NCBI RefSeq assembly: GCF_937616625.2
Contig: NC_065576.1
Location: forward strand, 20,486,001 to 20,550,000
DNA length: 64,000 nucleotides
DNA from: Mercurialis annua
Taxonomy: Eukaryota; Streptophyta; Magnoliopsida; Malpighiales; Euphorbiaceae
Reading direction: 5' to 3'
The notes below the pieces were generated by a model. That model had not been told where the DNA came from and did no database searches. It saw only the letters and a list, made by a program, of their open reading frames with translations. A program made the position numbers and the translations under genes. Below are positions 23,301-33,842 of this stretch, one piece after another; position 1 is the first letter of the stretch, and every line of letters begins with the position of its first letter.

Positions 23301-24437
23301 TTCGACCCAAACTTATAAGACCCATTAATCCAAAGTATTTTTATAGCTCAAGCAAAACTTCTCAAGAAATCATGAACAAAAATCAAGAAAACGTGAAAGG
23401 TACAGAATCTCCAAGATTAATCAAAACAAATCATTCCTTTGACAAAAGAGAAAATGGCAACCAAAACAAATAGCAAACGAAACCGTGAGACAAATCACAA
23501 CCCAAGAAGTTATGAAAACAACAGCTAAACCAAAGGGATTGTAATCTTACAACCCCAAAACTCATAAGCAAAAACAATAATAAGAACGGCAGCAACAGTT
23601 TGTAATGTTCACAGTTAATAATAATTTAAAACGGTGAGACGGCGGCGATTGAAACGGGATATTTACGTACCGTTTTGTGAAATACAAAAAGAAAAGTTGT
23701 AGAGGAATGAGTCTATTTCCACGGAGACGAGACAGATCTGAATTCGATCTAAAATCTGCTACGAACGGATCGAAAAACGAAGGTATCGTGTAACAAATTA
23801 AAACAGCGAATAATTTGAAAAAGGTAAAACGGCAGCGGCTATAACGAAAACGATAACGTACCGTTTTACAAAAATGAAGCTCGGTCTCGAAAATAAATGA
23901 GTCTACAATCGCTGGGACGAAACGGAACAGAAAATAACTCTAAAACGAAAGAGAACGATCAAGAATACGGAAGTGTCGTTTTAACAAAAACTGAAAACTT
24001 ATAAACACAAGACTTACGATGAACACCAAACTTTGATTGATGAAAGGCACAAGAAATCTCAGAGATTTGGGAGTAGGGAAGATGGCTAGGGTTGACGACA
24101 ATTGAAATGATGTTTTTAGGGTTTTTAAAGTATTTAAAAAGACTTAAAATCTAAAGAACAAAAGGAAAATAACACTGCAGTTTATACATTGCTAGTACAA
24201 TATGACTCTGCTTTTAATTGAAGCACACAGCTAAATGGGCTTTTCATATCAATGGGCTTAACGTGAATTGCATGCAAAACTCATTTGCATGGAAAATATT
24301 CATAACTAATTCATAACTATTTTCCTATCTTTTTTTTTTTTTTTTACAAATCGAATATGAATCAAACCACGACCAAATCAACAAACAACTCAAATAAAAT
24401 TAATTTAAAATAATAAAAAAAAATACGGGATATTACA
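23191..24437 (-). repeat. 3' LTR, first 1.25 kb (minus strand)
   Basis: On the minus strand it starts TGTAATATCCCGTATT right after the polypurine tract. It contains a poly-A/T run (24331-24347), an AACCCTA-rich leader-like stretch near 24080-24130 and a GTAAGT donor-like site near 24014. It stops at satellite without the usual LTR end. It does not visibly overlap the 27284-29194 LTR piece; the two would be the beginning and end parts of one long LTR. Confidence 0.7.
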
Positions 24438-24480
24438 TTCTCCCCAACTTATTAAAAATTCGTCCTCGAATTTAACACAA
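24438..24480 (-). other. Polypurine tract and conserved upstream block
   Basis: On the minus strand TTCGAGGACGAA is followed about 15 bases later by GTTGGGGAGAA and then the LTR start. The same layout precedes the 3' LTR at 38388. A degenerate second copy lies at 24795-24840. Confidence 0.75.
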
Positions 24481-27283
24481 CCAAAATAAATATAAAATTA
24501 ATTATAGCACGCATGAAATCACACGTAACTTGAATTACGGAGCAACTCATCCTTAATGGAAAGAACAATTACGCATCATAATTTCTGATTCCCAAAATCA
24601 CTTTACAACCGAGTGACAACTCAACGGAAACCAAAATGAAAACCGTTAAACTCAACCTAAGCAAATAACCACCGCAATCTCAAAAGATTAAACCAAACTC
24701 TTACCCAAGGTAATTCTACCACAATGACAACTGAGGAGAGTCAAACGAAACGAAATGTAATTTAGTCGAAGACACGTTGAAAATATATGGGCTGCTATAT
24801 TCTCCCGAACTTATAGAAATACGACTTCGAATTTAAACTGTTTTGAAAACTCGAAAAACCACCACACGCATACGAGAAAAAAATTATGAGTTCAACAAAC
24901 TGATACTGCAAACGATTCTCCAAACACCACATGTGAATGAATTAAAATTTATTTTTTTTAAAATGCGAAAAAAATACCAATACGCTATACGAGGAAGAAA
25001 ATTTCAAAAGAACAAACTCAAGTCTCAAAGACTACCAAAGCAACACCAGAAGTGTAGGAACAATTCCAAAATTCAAATCGTAATCTTACTAAGCAAAACT
25101 CCAATGCTACAAACTGAAAACCTAAAGACACTCTCAACTGAAAATAATCTAACATTCCTTAACGCCTACGCACTATATCACGTATAATGGTCATAATACC
25201 AAATACCTCATATGAAAAAACTTAAAACGCCCATTTAACAAGTATATAAGCAAACAAAAATGTCATCCTGATTAAATAAAATAACGGCTGAAACTAAACT
25301 CCATTAGAATCGTCACGGTTTAACCAACTGAGATCAGCTCAACTATACCCTCAACTTTTCGAACCAAGACGTAAGAAATCACATAATTTCTAAGGGAAAC
25401 CTAATTCAAACTTCTGATAACAAAATTTTCCATCCTTTAATTTTTTTTTCAATCACTAAAACCTCGAATCATCGCAATCAATCGGTTTATTGGTTATGCT
25501 CAAAATAAAAATTTACAATTTATAGAAAAACGCTTTTCGCAACCACAAAATATATAATAACACCATCCGCCTTTAATTTTAAATTACTAACATCTTCGAT
25601 TTAATTTCATTTTCAACCGAAAATAATTAACACGTTGAAAAATTCTCGAGTTTCGTAAACGCATCAACAAAATAAAACACTCTCAGTTTGAAATCATAAC
25701 CGAACCATACTTTCAAAATAAATTCATGATTTTATTAAATTGTTCATTTAGAAAAAACTTAAAACTTACTTTTAAATCCAACTGACAAAATTTCGTCACT
25801 CTCTCCAAAATAAATTTTGCAAATAAGAATCTCTTCGTTTACGAAATAATTTCCATACCGGTATCATAACCCTTTTATATAAAATTTGAATCTGTAAAAA
25901 CAATTTTTTTAAGTCTTTCAGTGTAAATAAACACGCAGAGCATAACCAATTTGCTTAAATCAGAAATCCCCAAATAACATACTCTAAACCGACACAATTC
26001 TTTCCAATCCGAACTCAATATATTTCCGTACTTATCACAACTAAACCTCGAGTACAACTTATAACCATAGCTCTCATTTATAAAATACGGACACTCCAAC
26101 AATATAAAACAATTTCTTACCATGCAATATCTGTTAAGTCACCACCGTCATCACATAGTACTTGTCTAGATACCAACCGAAATTTCAAAACCGTTTGAAA
26201 TTTACCAACTATTTAAACATCATTTTCACAATGTAACTCGCGAGTTTATAACAAAATATTTTTCTTGAAAAGTCTCAGTGATAAAATTTATTTTTCATAA
26301 TTATGCGCCAGGGTGATGACAGCTCTCATCCCTAAAGAGTTGCATTTAACCCTAATCATTTAATGTCGTGATGAATGTACTAAATGCATGTATCAATTAT
26401 TTATTTCTCTTTTAATTAGTGATCATACTCAATGCTCAATGCAGTTTCCTATTCGTGGCATTTCAAATGCATGTCCATAACATGTATGGGCACAATTACA
26501 TGATAAAAAATATTTCAATTACTTTAACAAGTTAACGTATGAAATCATTTTTCCTTCAAAACGTTTTCTAGACATTACACTCTGTGAGACGTGCACTCGT
26601 CCATCATGACATATTTGCCCATCTCCATTATCCTAGTCCACCAATCTGAATCGTCATTAACAAAAATAACCCAAATAAATAATGAAACTAAAATTTACCT
26701 AAAACGAGTTCCACCTCACATCACATTGAAAATTTTTCCAATGACAACAAAGTAACACGACCGCCTTCACAACTCCACCATCAGTTTCGGTATTTCACCG
26801 ATCTACCTAAGTGGAAATACCAGTGTATTATTACACTGATCAACCTCGATTTATAGATTTCATAACTATTTCTAGAATGTCAACAGCCGAAAATTTTGAT
26901 ACTCCAATTTATCATAAACGAGCCCAACCTAAAAACGCATAACGCTCGAAATTCCACGCACGAGGCAAACGCTCACGAGTAGAATTATTCCACCGGTGTT
27001 GAGAAATATAACTCAAATCACTATCCTCTGACAAGGACATATTCAGAATTCGGATCTACTAACAGCTCTTAAGAATCGCTTTCCAAATTCCTTGATATCC
27101 GGAAAAATCACCTCGATTTCCAGAGTTCAAACGATAAATACGGTTACACCAATTATAACATCTAAACTAATTGCAGGGTCAAAACAAAGGTCCGAATCGC
27201 ACATCGACACTAACGCCAAAGTTAAGCCAAAGAAAAACTAGCGAGAAATACCCTCGCGTGTTACTCCACACAATGAGGCCAAC
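24438..27283 (-). other. Non-coding interior of the minus-strand element
   Basis: About 2.8 kb with no gag/pol similarity. The minus-strand sequence around 26300-26530 is collinear with 7300-7500, including the GATGAGAGCTGTCATCACCC block (26309-26328). The region near 25500-25800 corresponds to about 8010-8240. The short frames at 24843-25187 and 25875-26123 have no family features and are probably chance. Confidence 0.65.
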
Positions 27284-29194
27284 TGTCAAAACCCATTTTC
27301 ATAAATCGTGACCGGCGCTAGGGTATGGGTATGGTTGTACCAAAACCCGTAGCTAGCCTTGCGGATAACCTACTTAACACATTTAAAACAATATACCTGC
27401 ATAAATCCACATGCTCGGGGGCAACCGAGACTTCAACCTAATCTAGCAGTACATATAAACAACATATATTTAAAGTACGCTTATCTCAAAATAATCTCCA
27501 ACAGTATGGCAATATAAAATAAATACAATAAACACTGTAATCATGCCAAAAGTGATAAAATAATAGTTGGACCAATCCAACAAACAATAGTCAAAACTAT
27601 AAACGTAAGACTAAGACATGAATAATCTGAAGCTATTACTGCGGTCTAAGAATTTAAAACACTTCGACTATTTTATTCTGAAAAATAAAATAAAGAACCT
27701 CTGAGAATGAAGAAACGGAGATCGACCAATGCTCAAATCATAAACCTTAGAAATTTGGGAAAACAACGGGTTCAGATTTACTCAGTAGAGTTTATATAAC
27801 CACTTACATTTATTACGTTAAAAACCTTTAAAACGTTTAATAAAACATTTTCATTATGGATTATCAATGAAACCCTAAACCACAATTCTAAATCCATTAT
27901 CGTGTCGGTGAGACGTATCTCAATAACCGATCCCCGACTATCACTTAATAAATAGTGAGCCCAGGAGACGTATCTTCCACCGGTGCCCTCACTAAGGTGA
28001 GACGTATCTCAAACCTACCTCAATACCATAATCATTGACATTACGCACGTAGTCCCGATGATGCCCATCGAGTAACACGTTCCAAATCAAATCTACAATG
28101 CCGAAAAACAGTTCAAAAGCTGCTTATACATATATACATACAAAATATAATAATTGCTTAATAAAGAGATAAATAGAGATATAAACTCACTGCTTGCTAT
28201 TTCACGTGAAACTGACAAGCAAAATCATAATTAGAACAGACCCTAATTAGAACAGACCCTAAAAGATAATAAAATCATAATTAGAACAGACCCTAACTCT
28301 AAAGAGTACTAGACACCACATAGGACTAGCACACACAAAGCAAGCCAACGTATAATCGAACACATAAGATTTATACGTATTAAAACTATAACCCAAGTTA
28401 TAGAAATCAAACCATATAAGTTATATATTAAATTACAATTCTAGTAATTTATAAAACAAATTAATTTAACCAAGTTAAAATCCATATCAGTGAGTCAGCC
28501 GAGTTATTTAAAACTACCAAACTTCTTCCCACTTGTTGGGAGACCACAGTCTAACCCAAACAAAAACTTTATTAAATTATAAACCTGAGTTTATAAAGTA
28601 AATATTTTATAAAAATTATTTTCTATTTTAAAATAGAATTAAATACCTTGCAATTCAAGTAACCCAAGTTACAACCAAAACTAACCATTTTAAGTATATA
28701 AAAGTTTAGGGACTAAACTGTACTTTAGCCAATTTGATATTCGAAATCAATTTAATTACTCATTCTCAATTTACTAAATTATAAATCAAAACAAAGATCC
28801 AAAAGATAAAACTTAACTTAAATAAATTTTTAGAAACTTTTAGGGGTTAAATCGTAAATTAGCCAAATTAACATTTCAATTACAATTAAATATAATTACC
28901 CGAGCAATTATATTAATTTAGATTATAAAATAATTATCGTTTTTAAGTTGTCAATTTAAAATTAAAATAAATTGAAAAGTTATTATTACATAATAACATA
29001 GCTAAGATCCAATTGATTTTAAGTAATTCATTAGGTGACCAAAATGGCCAATTTGCCATCTTCTTCCTTTATTCCCGCCAACCATTCTTGTTGAATAATT
29101 CAAAACAAAAGCAATCTGTAACTTGAAACGTTCAACCAAAAAACCAAAAGCAAATTCAATCCTAAGCTTATCACCCTAATCACCTAATCATAAC
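27284..29194 (-). repeat. 5' LTR, last 1.9 kb (minus strand)
   Basis: It is homologous to the 8247-9833 and 14290-16087 LTRs read in reverse. On the minus strand it ends ...GGGTTTTGACA (27284). The stem-loop CTCGATG/CATCGGG (28054-28072) and the GAGATACGTCTC repeats (27905-28013) are kept; the acceptor-like block is degraded. An internal duplication of AATTAGAACAGACCCTAA segments lies at 28228-28300. Only one of the 28-bp GGCTAAAGTACAGTTTAG units is present. The 5' part of this LTR should lie beyond the far end of the element inserted at 29195. Confidence 0.82.
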
Positions 29195-30512
29195 TGTTGA
29201 TACCTAATTTTGTCCGGTCAAAATAGAGAAAATTGAATAAATTAAAATTGCTAGTATTTTGGCGTTTTATAACTATATATGAAATATAAATAAATTAAAA
29301 ATTCAGTACGCCTAATGCTAACCAGTACTAAACCTGAAGAATCAAATTTAGTCTTTTACCACCCCACTACTACATTTCATTTGGCATCGTTAAATGTTTT
29401 TTCGATAAAAAAATATTAGTATCAAATTAAATTTATTTTTTATGATTTCCTTATTAAACTGCCAAAATAAATGAAAGAAAATTAAAATAATATGAATTTT
29501 AATTTCAAAGATAAAAGATAAAAGATTATTGTGTAAATACATAATCTCATATTATATTTACAAGAAGAATAAACAATCTTAAGGCATAATGGGCTTATTC
29601 ATAGTCTAATAATCAAATGGCCAAACATGGGCTATCTTCAAATTGATATTCTTCATCTGATTTCTCCTGCCTCTAGCCCAGCTCCATTAATTAATTTCTC
29701 CTGCCTTCCCCTACTCCAAGCCCGACTCTATCAACTGGTAACTAAGGATAATACCTGATTCAGTAACAATTATCAAAGCTAATCATTACAACCGTCTAAT
29801 TTAACTAACAAAAATTAAACAACAAACAACCTATAACTATAGCTTTGCTGAGTATGAACTTGATTACCTTTAGAAAACTCACATTTGTCCAAGCATGACG
29901 TGAGGATAGCAGATATAACATGAATAAAGGAATTCAGAGTAGGGCGGAGAAGGAGAGATAGAAAACAGAAAAAAAAAGGGAAGAAAAAATCAGAAAAACT
30001 TGGTGAGAGTGATAGGTGATAGTGTATAGAAGAAAAACAAAAAAACAGAAGAAATATAGTACATATAGCAAGTCTGGGCAGCCATTAATAGTAGTTACGG
30101 ATACTGGAGGGACCACAAAACAAAACTATAGCAACAAATCAGTGAATAAGCACATCAACTCGGCAACAACAGCAGACATAAAATTCACATATTAATAGGT
30201 ATAACACTTCTCTTATCATTTTTGTCATCTTTACTTTGACTTTTCTTTTGTATTATCTGTTTAACATTCTAAACATTCAAATCAGCTTCAAATGTCGGAT
30301 TAAGTACTGGGATGGGTGGATACCCATTTTGGCAATCCTAAGATTCAATAACAAGTTCAATAGTTCAAATAGGAAATAAATTCGCCAATTCAAAATAACA
30401 AAAAAATAGATAACAAGGGCATCACACAATACAATATAATCAACAAATACATATAAAGCTGGAAATAAACTAGTAGAGTAATGAAGTTTACCTCGGAATC
30501 GTGATGTAGTAT
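29195..30512 (+). repeat. 5' LTR of Tat/Ogre-like element, part 1
   Basis: It matches 56924-58242 closely, with some substitutions and a small AAAGATA-type duplication. It starts TGTTGATACCTAATTTTGTC and stops at the AGTAT target site of the inserted element. Small minus-strand frames at 29934-30116 and 30277-30540 recur in the other LTR and have no protein-family features. Confidence 0.92.
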
Positions 30513-31361
30513 TGTAATACCCCGTATTCTTATAAGCCACGTGTAAGGATTTTATTAGCCGGGAATATGTAAATTAAATTTAAGCGTAAATTTAATTTAT
30601 AAGTATCCCTAAAAATATATCATAATAATAGAAGTTTAAAATTTAAATCGGTGATTTAAATTTTAATAAAAGAATATGAACGGGACTAATCGAATAAGAA
30701 ATACGACTGGAGTCGTAAGATAAAAATATATTGATAATTAATATATCAATATACCACTCTAATTGGAGAGTTTAATATTTCGGATAAAACCCCGAAATTT
30801 AAAATGTCGAAACTCGGAAGTCTCGACGAGTTATTAACGAATATAAGTTAATAATAATAATAATAAAAGTAAATAATAAAAAAATAATAAAAAAAGAAAA
30901 AAAGAAATAAGAGACGGTTAGGGGTGGAGGGCAAGGAGAATTGCTTCCTTTAATCCCTAAACTTTTACTTTAATTAGTTTTAATTATAAACTAATTAAGA
31001 ATTATTCGTTAGTCTAAATTAAAATAAAATAATTTATAAGTCCCGAGCGAATAATTTTGGTGTCATTATTCGCGAAATAATTTGACGAAGCTATCGTCAA
31101 AGTTTCATGAAATTTGGACATGGAAAGTTTAATCAAGTGGGACTAATTTAGACCTAATAAATCTTCCGAGATTTATTTAAAATAAAATATAAGTCGGATG
31201 AGAATAAAAATTATATTTTTATTCTTATTATATTTTATTAGATTTTTGGGTAAAGTTTCACGAAATTTGAAAGTCGTTTCCGTTTAGGCTACGGACGACT
31301 AGTTTAGAAGTTGGTTTAAAGTGCATGATTGAGCTAGTACTAAACGGCACTTTAGCCAAAT

Positions 31362-31372
31362 CTATATATATA
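31362..31372 (+). promoter_or_regulatory. Candidate LTR TATA box
   Basis: CTATATATATAAC lies about 850 bp into the LTR, before a leader-like stretch containing a long hairpin (TTTCTTTC/GAAAGAAAG, 31408-31430). The 3' LTR has the same site at about 39240. Confidence 0.55.
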
Positions 31373-31753
31373 ACTCAAACATGAGTTAAATGGTTACAGA
31401 AAACCATTTTTCTTTCTTTTGAAAGAAAGAAAAGAGCAGAAGCTCTCTGAGGCGATGACGAAGCTAGGGTTTCGGCCCGTTCGTCCGTTTCTCGATTCTA
31501 ACTCCGTTTTTTCGACGATTACTCAAGTAATCGAGGTATTAATCCCGTATTAAACGTTTATTTTAATATATTTTGATATATATCGAATATATATACGTTT
31601 ATAAACGGTTACCGTATCGAATCGAACGTATACCTATTATTTTTACGTTCCGAAAGTGAATATGGATAGATTGGATTGTGTATATGTGTTAGGAGCGGAA
31701 AAACGAGGTTGAAACACGTCGGAATGCCCCGGGAATCGAGTTTCCCCGGGGCT

Positions 31754-31936
31754 GTGCACGTTGGTGCACGGACGTGCACATATGGTGCACGAACGTGCAC
31801 CAATCTGGAGGTGCACGAACGTGCACCAAGGTGCACGAACGTGCACTATCCAGGGTGCACGACCGTGCACAATGGTGCACGATCGTGCACTAGCCAGGGG
31901 TGCACGAACGTGCACCCAAGGTGCACGGACGTGCAC
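31754..31936 (+). repeat. GTGCAC palindrome array (17 copies)
   Basis: Seventeen GTGCAC hexamers occur in 183 bp. Most are paired as GTGCAC-N4-GTGCAC with N4 = GAAC, GGAC, GACC or GATC, so each pair is itself a near-perfect 16-bp palindrome. Overlapping frames reading repeats such as VHERAP or ARTCT on both strands are by-products of the repeat, not genes. Confidence 0.95.
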
Positions 31937-32640
31937 CAGGCCGACGCCGAAGGGGGGATTCCTTTGGGGCTTTTTGCCCTATCCGTTTGACGTAGTTTTG
32001 TCGAACAAAAACGTTTAAAAAATGATAACTTCTTTTGAAGAAAGTGAAAAGAGTTTTTAAACCGAAGCTAAAGACTTTTAAAATATGATTTTAAAAGTAA
32101 AGTTAAACGTTTAAAAAGGACTTTAAAAGAGTTAAAGTCGACGTTTAACCGGTTTAATAGATTTAGCAAACGATGTTGCTAAATAATTAGTAGTCGACTG
32201 TGAATTTCTTTGGCAATCAAGTCGATACTAGTAAATGATTTTAATTAGGTATGCTATACCTAAAATGATTTCTAGAGTGAAGTCTAAACGTTTTCTCGAG
32301 GTGAAAACGATTTATATGGTTTTAAAAATAAAGAGACCATAAGTGTTATGTGTTATGTGAATTGTATGATTTGTCTGAACCTAGGTTTCAAGACCTAGAT
32401 GTTTATACCATAAATGGGTATTGATGTATTGTCTTGTGTGTTTTGTATGTTTGATTCGACTAGCTGTCCAGCAGTCAGACCAGGACTCAGGGGAGTCTGT
32501 CACACATACGGCGGTGCTAAGTAGTAACTCAGCAGTACTGTGAGTTTACGTGTTTACTTTTGAATATCAGTATTCAACTGTTTTAAATCCATAATCGCAA
32601 TAGTATAAACTAGCCAAGAGAGGTCCATTGGAACGAGCTA

Positions 32641-32672
32641 CCTATTGGGCGGCAATAGGGTTGCGTGATCAC
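32641..32672 (+). other. Conserved LTR stem-loop and palindrome
   Basis: CCTATTG (32641-32647) pairs with CAATAGG (32653-32659) around GGCGG, followed by the palindrome GTGATCAC (32665-32672). It corresponds to 4394-4425 and 9049-9080 in sister LTRs. The 3' LTR copy is at about 40500-40531. Confidence 0.65.
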
Positions 32673-33830
32673 CAACACTGATTTTTAGATGTACTTCTGT
32701 CGAGGTATAGAGGTATGCATGTCGTGTAAGTCATTGGGAAAGTAGATGCCCTGACTTCACGGGTAAACCCTGAGACGGCAGTAATACAGTTACGGTCGCG
32801 GAATAAACCGCGAAGGCAGTTTCTGATTACGGTCCAGGTACCAGAGATACAGAATTGGACGGCAGTGATTCAGTTCACGGTCTTTATTCTGTTGTCCATA
32901 AGCTCATAAGATGAGTGTGTCTGTTAGGACATTTGTGAACTAGGGTTTCATATGGATCGACGTAATTGGTCATATTTTATATATAACTGTTTTATATATA
33001 TAATGCGATTTTGGTATTTATCTGTAAACTGTTTACTCACTCAGAAATATTTATATTTCTGACCCCGTTGTTGCTATCCCATTTTACAGGAAACGAGCTT
33101 TGAGGTCAGTCGAGCTTCCACATCCCTTCTTCAGGAAAGCTCTTCTTTGGTAATGTACATAGGATTTTGTACTCTTAGTATGCTGCAATAGTATAAGTGT
33201 AATGTGCCAGCAGCCGTGCTACTAGTCCTTTGTTTAGATACTCTGATAGGATCTATTGCACGTGTGTGTACCTTTTGGGTGGCTGCTTAGTGACATATTG
33301 TATCTAGTTACCGAGTCGGCCTCGTGTGTTTTTGTGAGGGTCAAAAACAGTATGTTTTATACGCCGGCTATGTGTAACCGGTCCGCTGTGTATTTTAATA
33401 TGTTTAATACCACCGTTGCGAGACGCAAGATGTCCGCACTATTTTATTAAACATATTAACGGTGGCGTGTGGCTTGGAACGGGGCTGCCTGTGTGTTAAG
33501 GCAAGCGAAAGATAAGTCCCTGGTTTCCAGTAATCACCACGCCAGGTTTTCAGAAGGAAGCAAGGATTGAGATAACGAGGTTATCCAACCAGTGCTTCTG
33601 AAAACAAGATTTCGCTTATATGTATAATTTCAGAAATGTGTTTGCGTTAAACGAGAAAGATTTTAACGGTGTTTTCTGAAAACGGATCGCACGCGAGGTG
33701 CGATCTTTTAATAATATTTGCGAAAAATTTCTAGAGGTTCTAGGCTTGCTACGGGTTTCGGAACAACCATTCCCATTCCCTAGCGCCGGTCGTGACTTGG
33801 ATTAGGGTGGAATTCGGGTCGTGACAAAGG

Positions 33831-33842
33831 TGGTATCAGAGC
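33831..33842 (+). other. Primer-binding site, initiator tRNA-Met
   Basis: Perfect TGGTATCAGAGC, four bases after the 5' LTR. Confidence 0.93.

Larger units (their letters stand above)
23191..29194 (-). mobile_element. Minus-strand non-coding LTR element (LARD-like), truncated at both ends
   Basis: Read on the minus strand: an LTR segment (29194 to 27284) ending TTGACA, a non-coding interior, a polypurine tract (24448-24438), then an LTR starting TGTAATATCCC (24437 down to 23191). No gag or pol frame is visible. The primer site is absent: sequence after the 5' LTR aligns with a point about 1.6 kb into the interior of the 2326 element, so a deletion removed the leader. The upper edge is cut by the Tat/Ogre-like element at 29195; the lower edge meets satellite without an LTR terminus or duplication. 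Confidence 0.75.
30513..33826 (+). repeat. 5' LTR of young element (3,314 bp)
   Basis: It starts TGTAATACCCCGTATTC and ends GGGTCGTGACA. A TATA box is at 31362, the GTGCAC array at 31754-31936, the stem-loop at 32641-32659, the palindrome GTGATCAC at 32665-32672, and CTGAC..CAG|G at 33059-33089. Just before the array, GCCCCGGG and CCCCGGGGC (about 31727-31752) form a GC-rich hairpin. Confidence 0.93.

Noticed and set aside
24843..25187. 114-residue plus-strand frame
   Set aside because: It is antisense in the non-coding interior of the minus-strand element, Lys/Asn-rich from AT-rich DNA, with no motif.
31609..32018. Several overlapping open frames on both strands across the GTGCAC array, also at 39488-39877
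   Set aside because: They come from the repeat having no stop in most frames; the encoded peptides are pure repeat (VHERAP, ARTCT, HVRAP types) without a start context or family match.
33256..33450. 64-residue frame, repeated at 41115-41309
   Set aside because: It is identical in both LTRs only because the LTRs are near-identical; no start context or domain.
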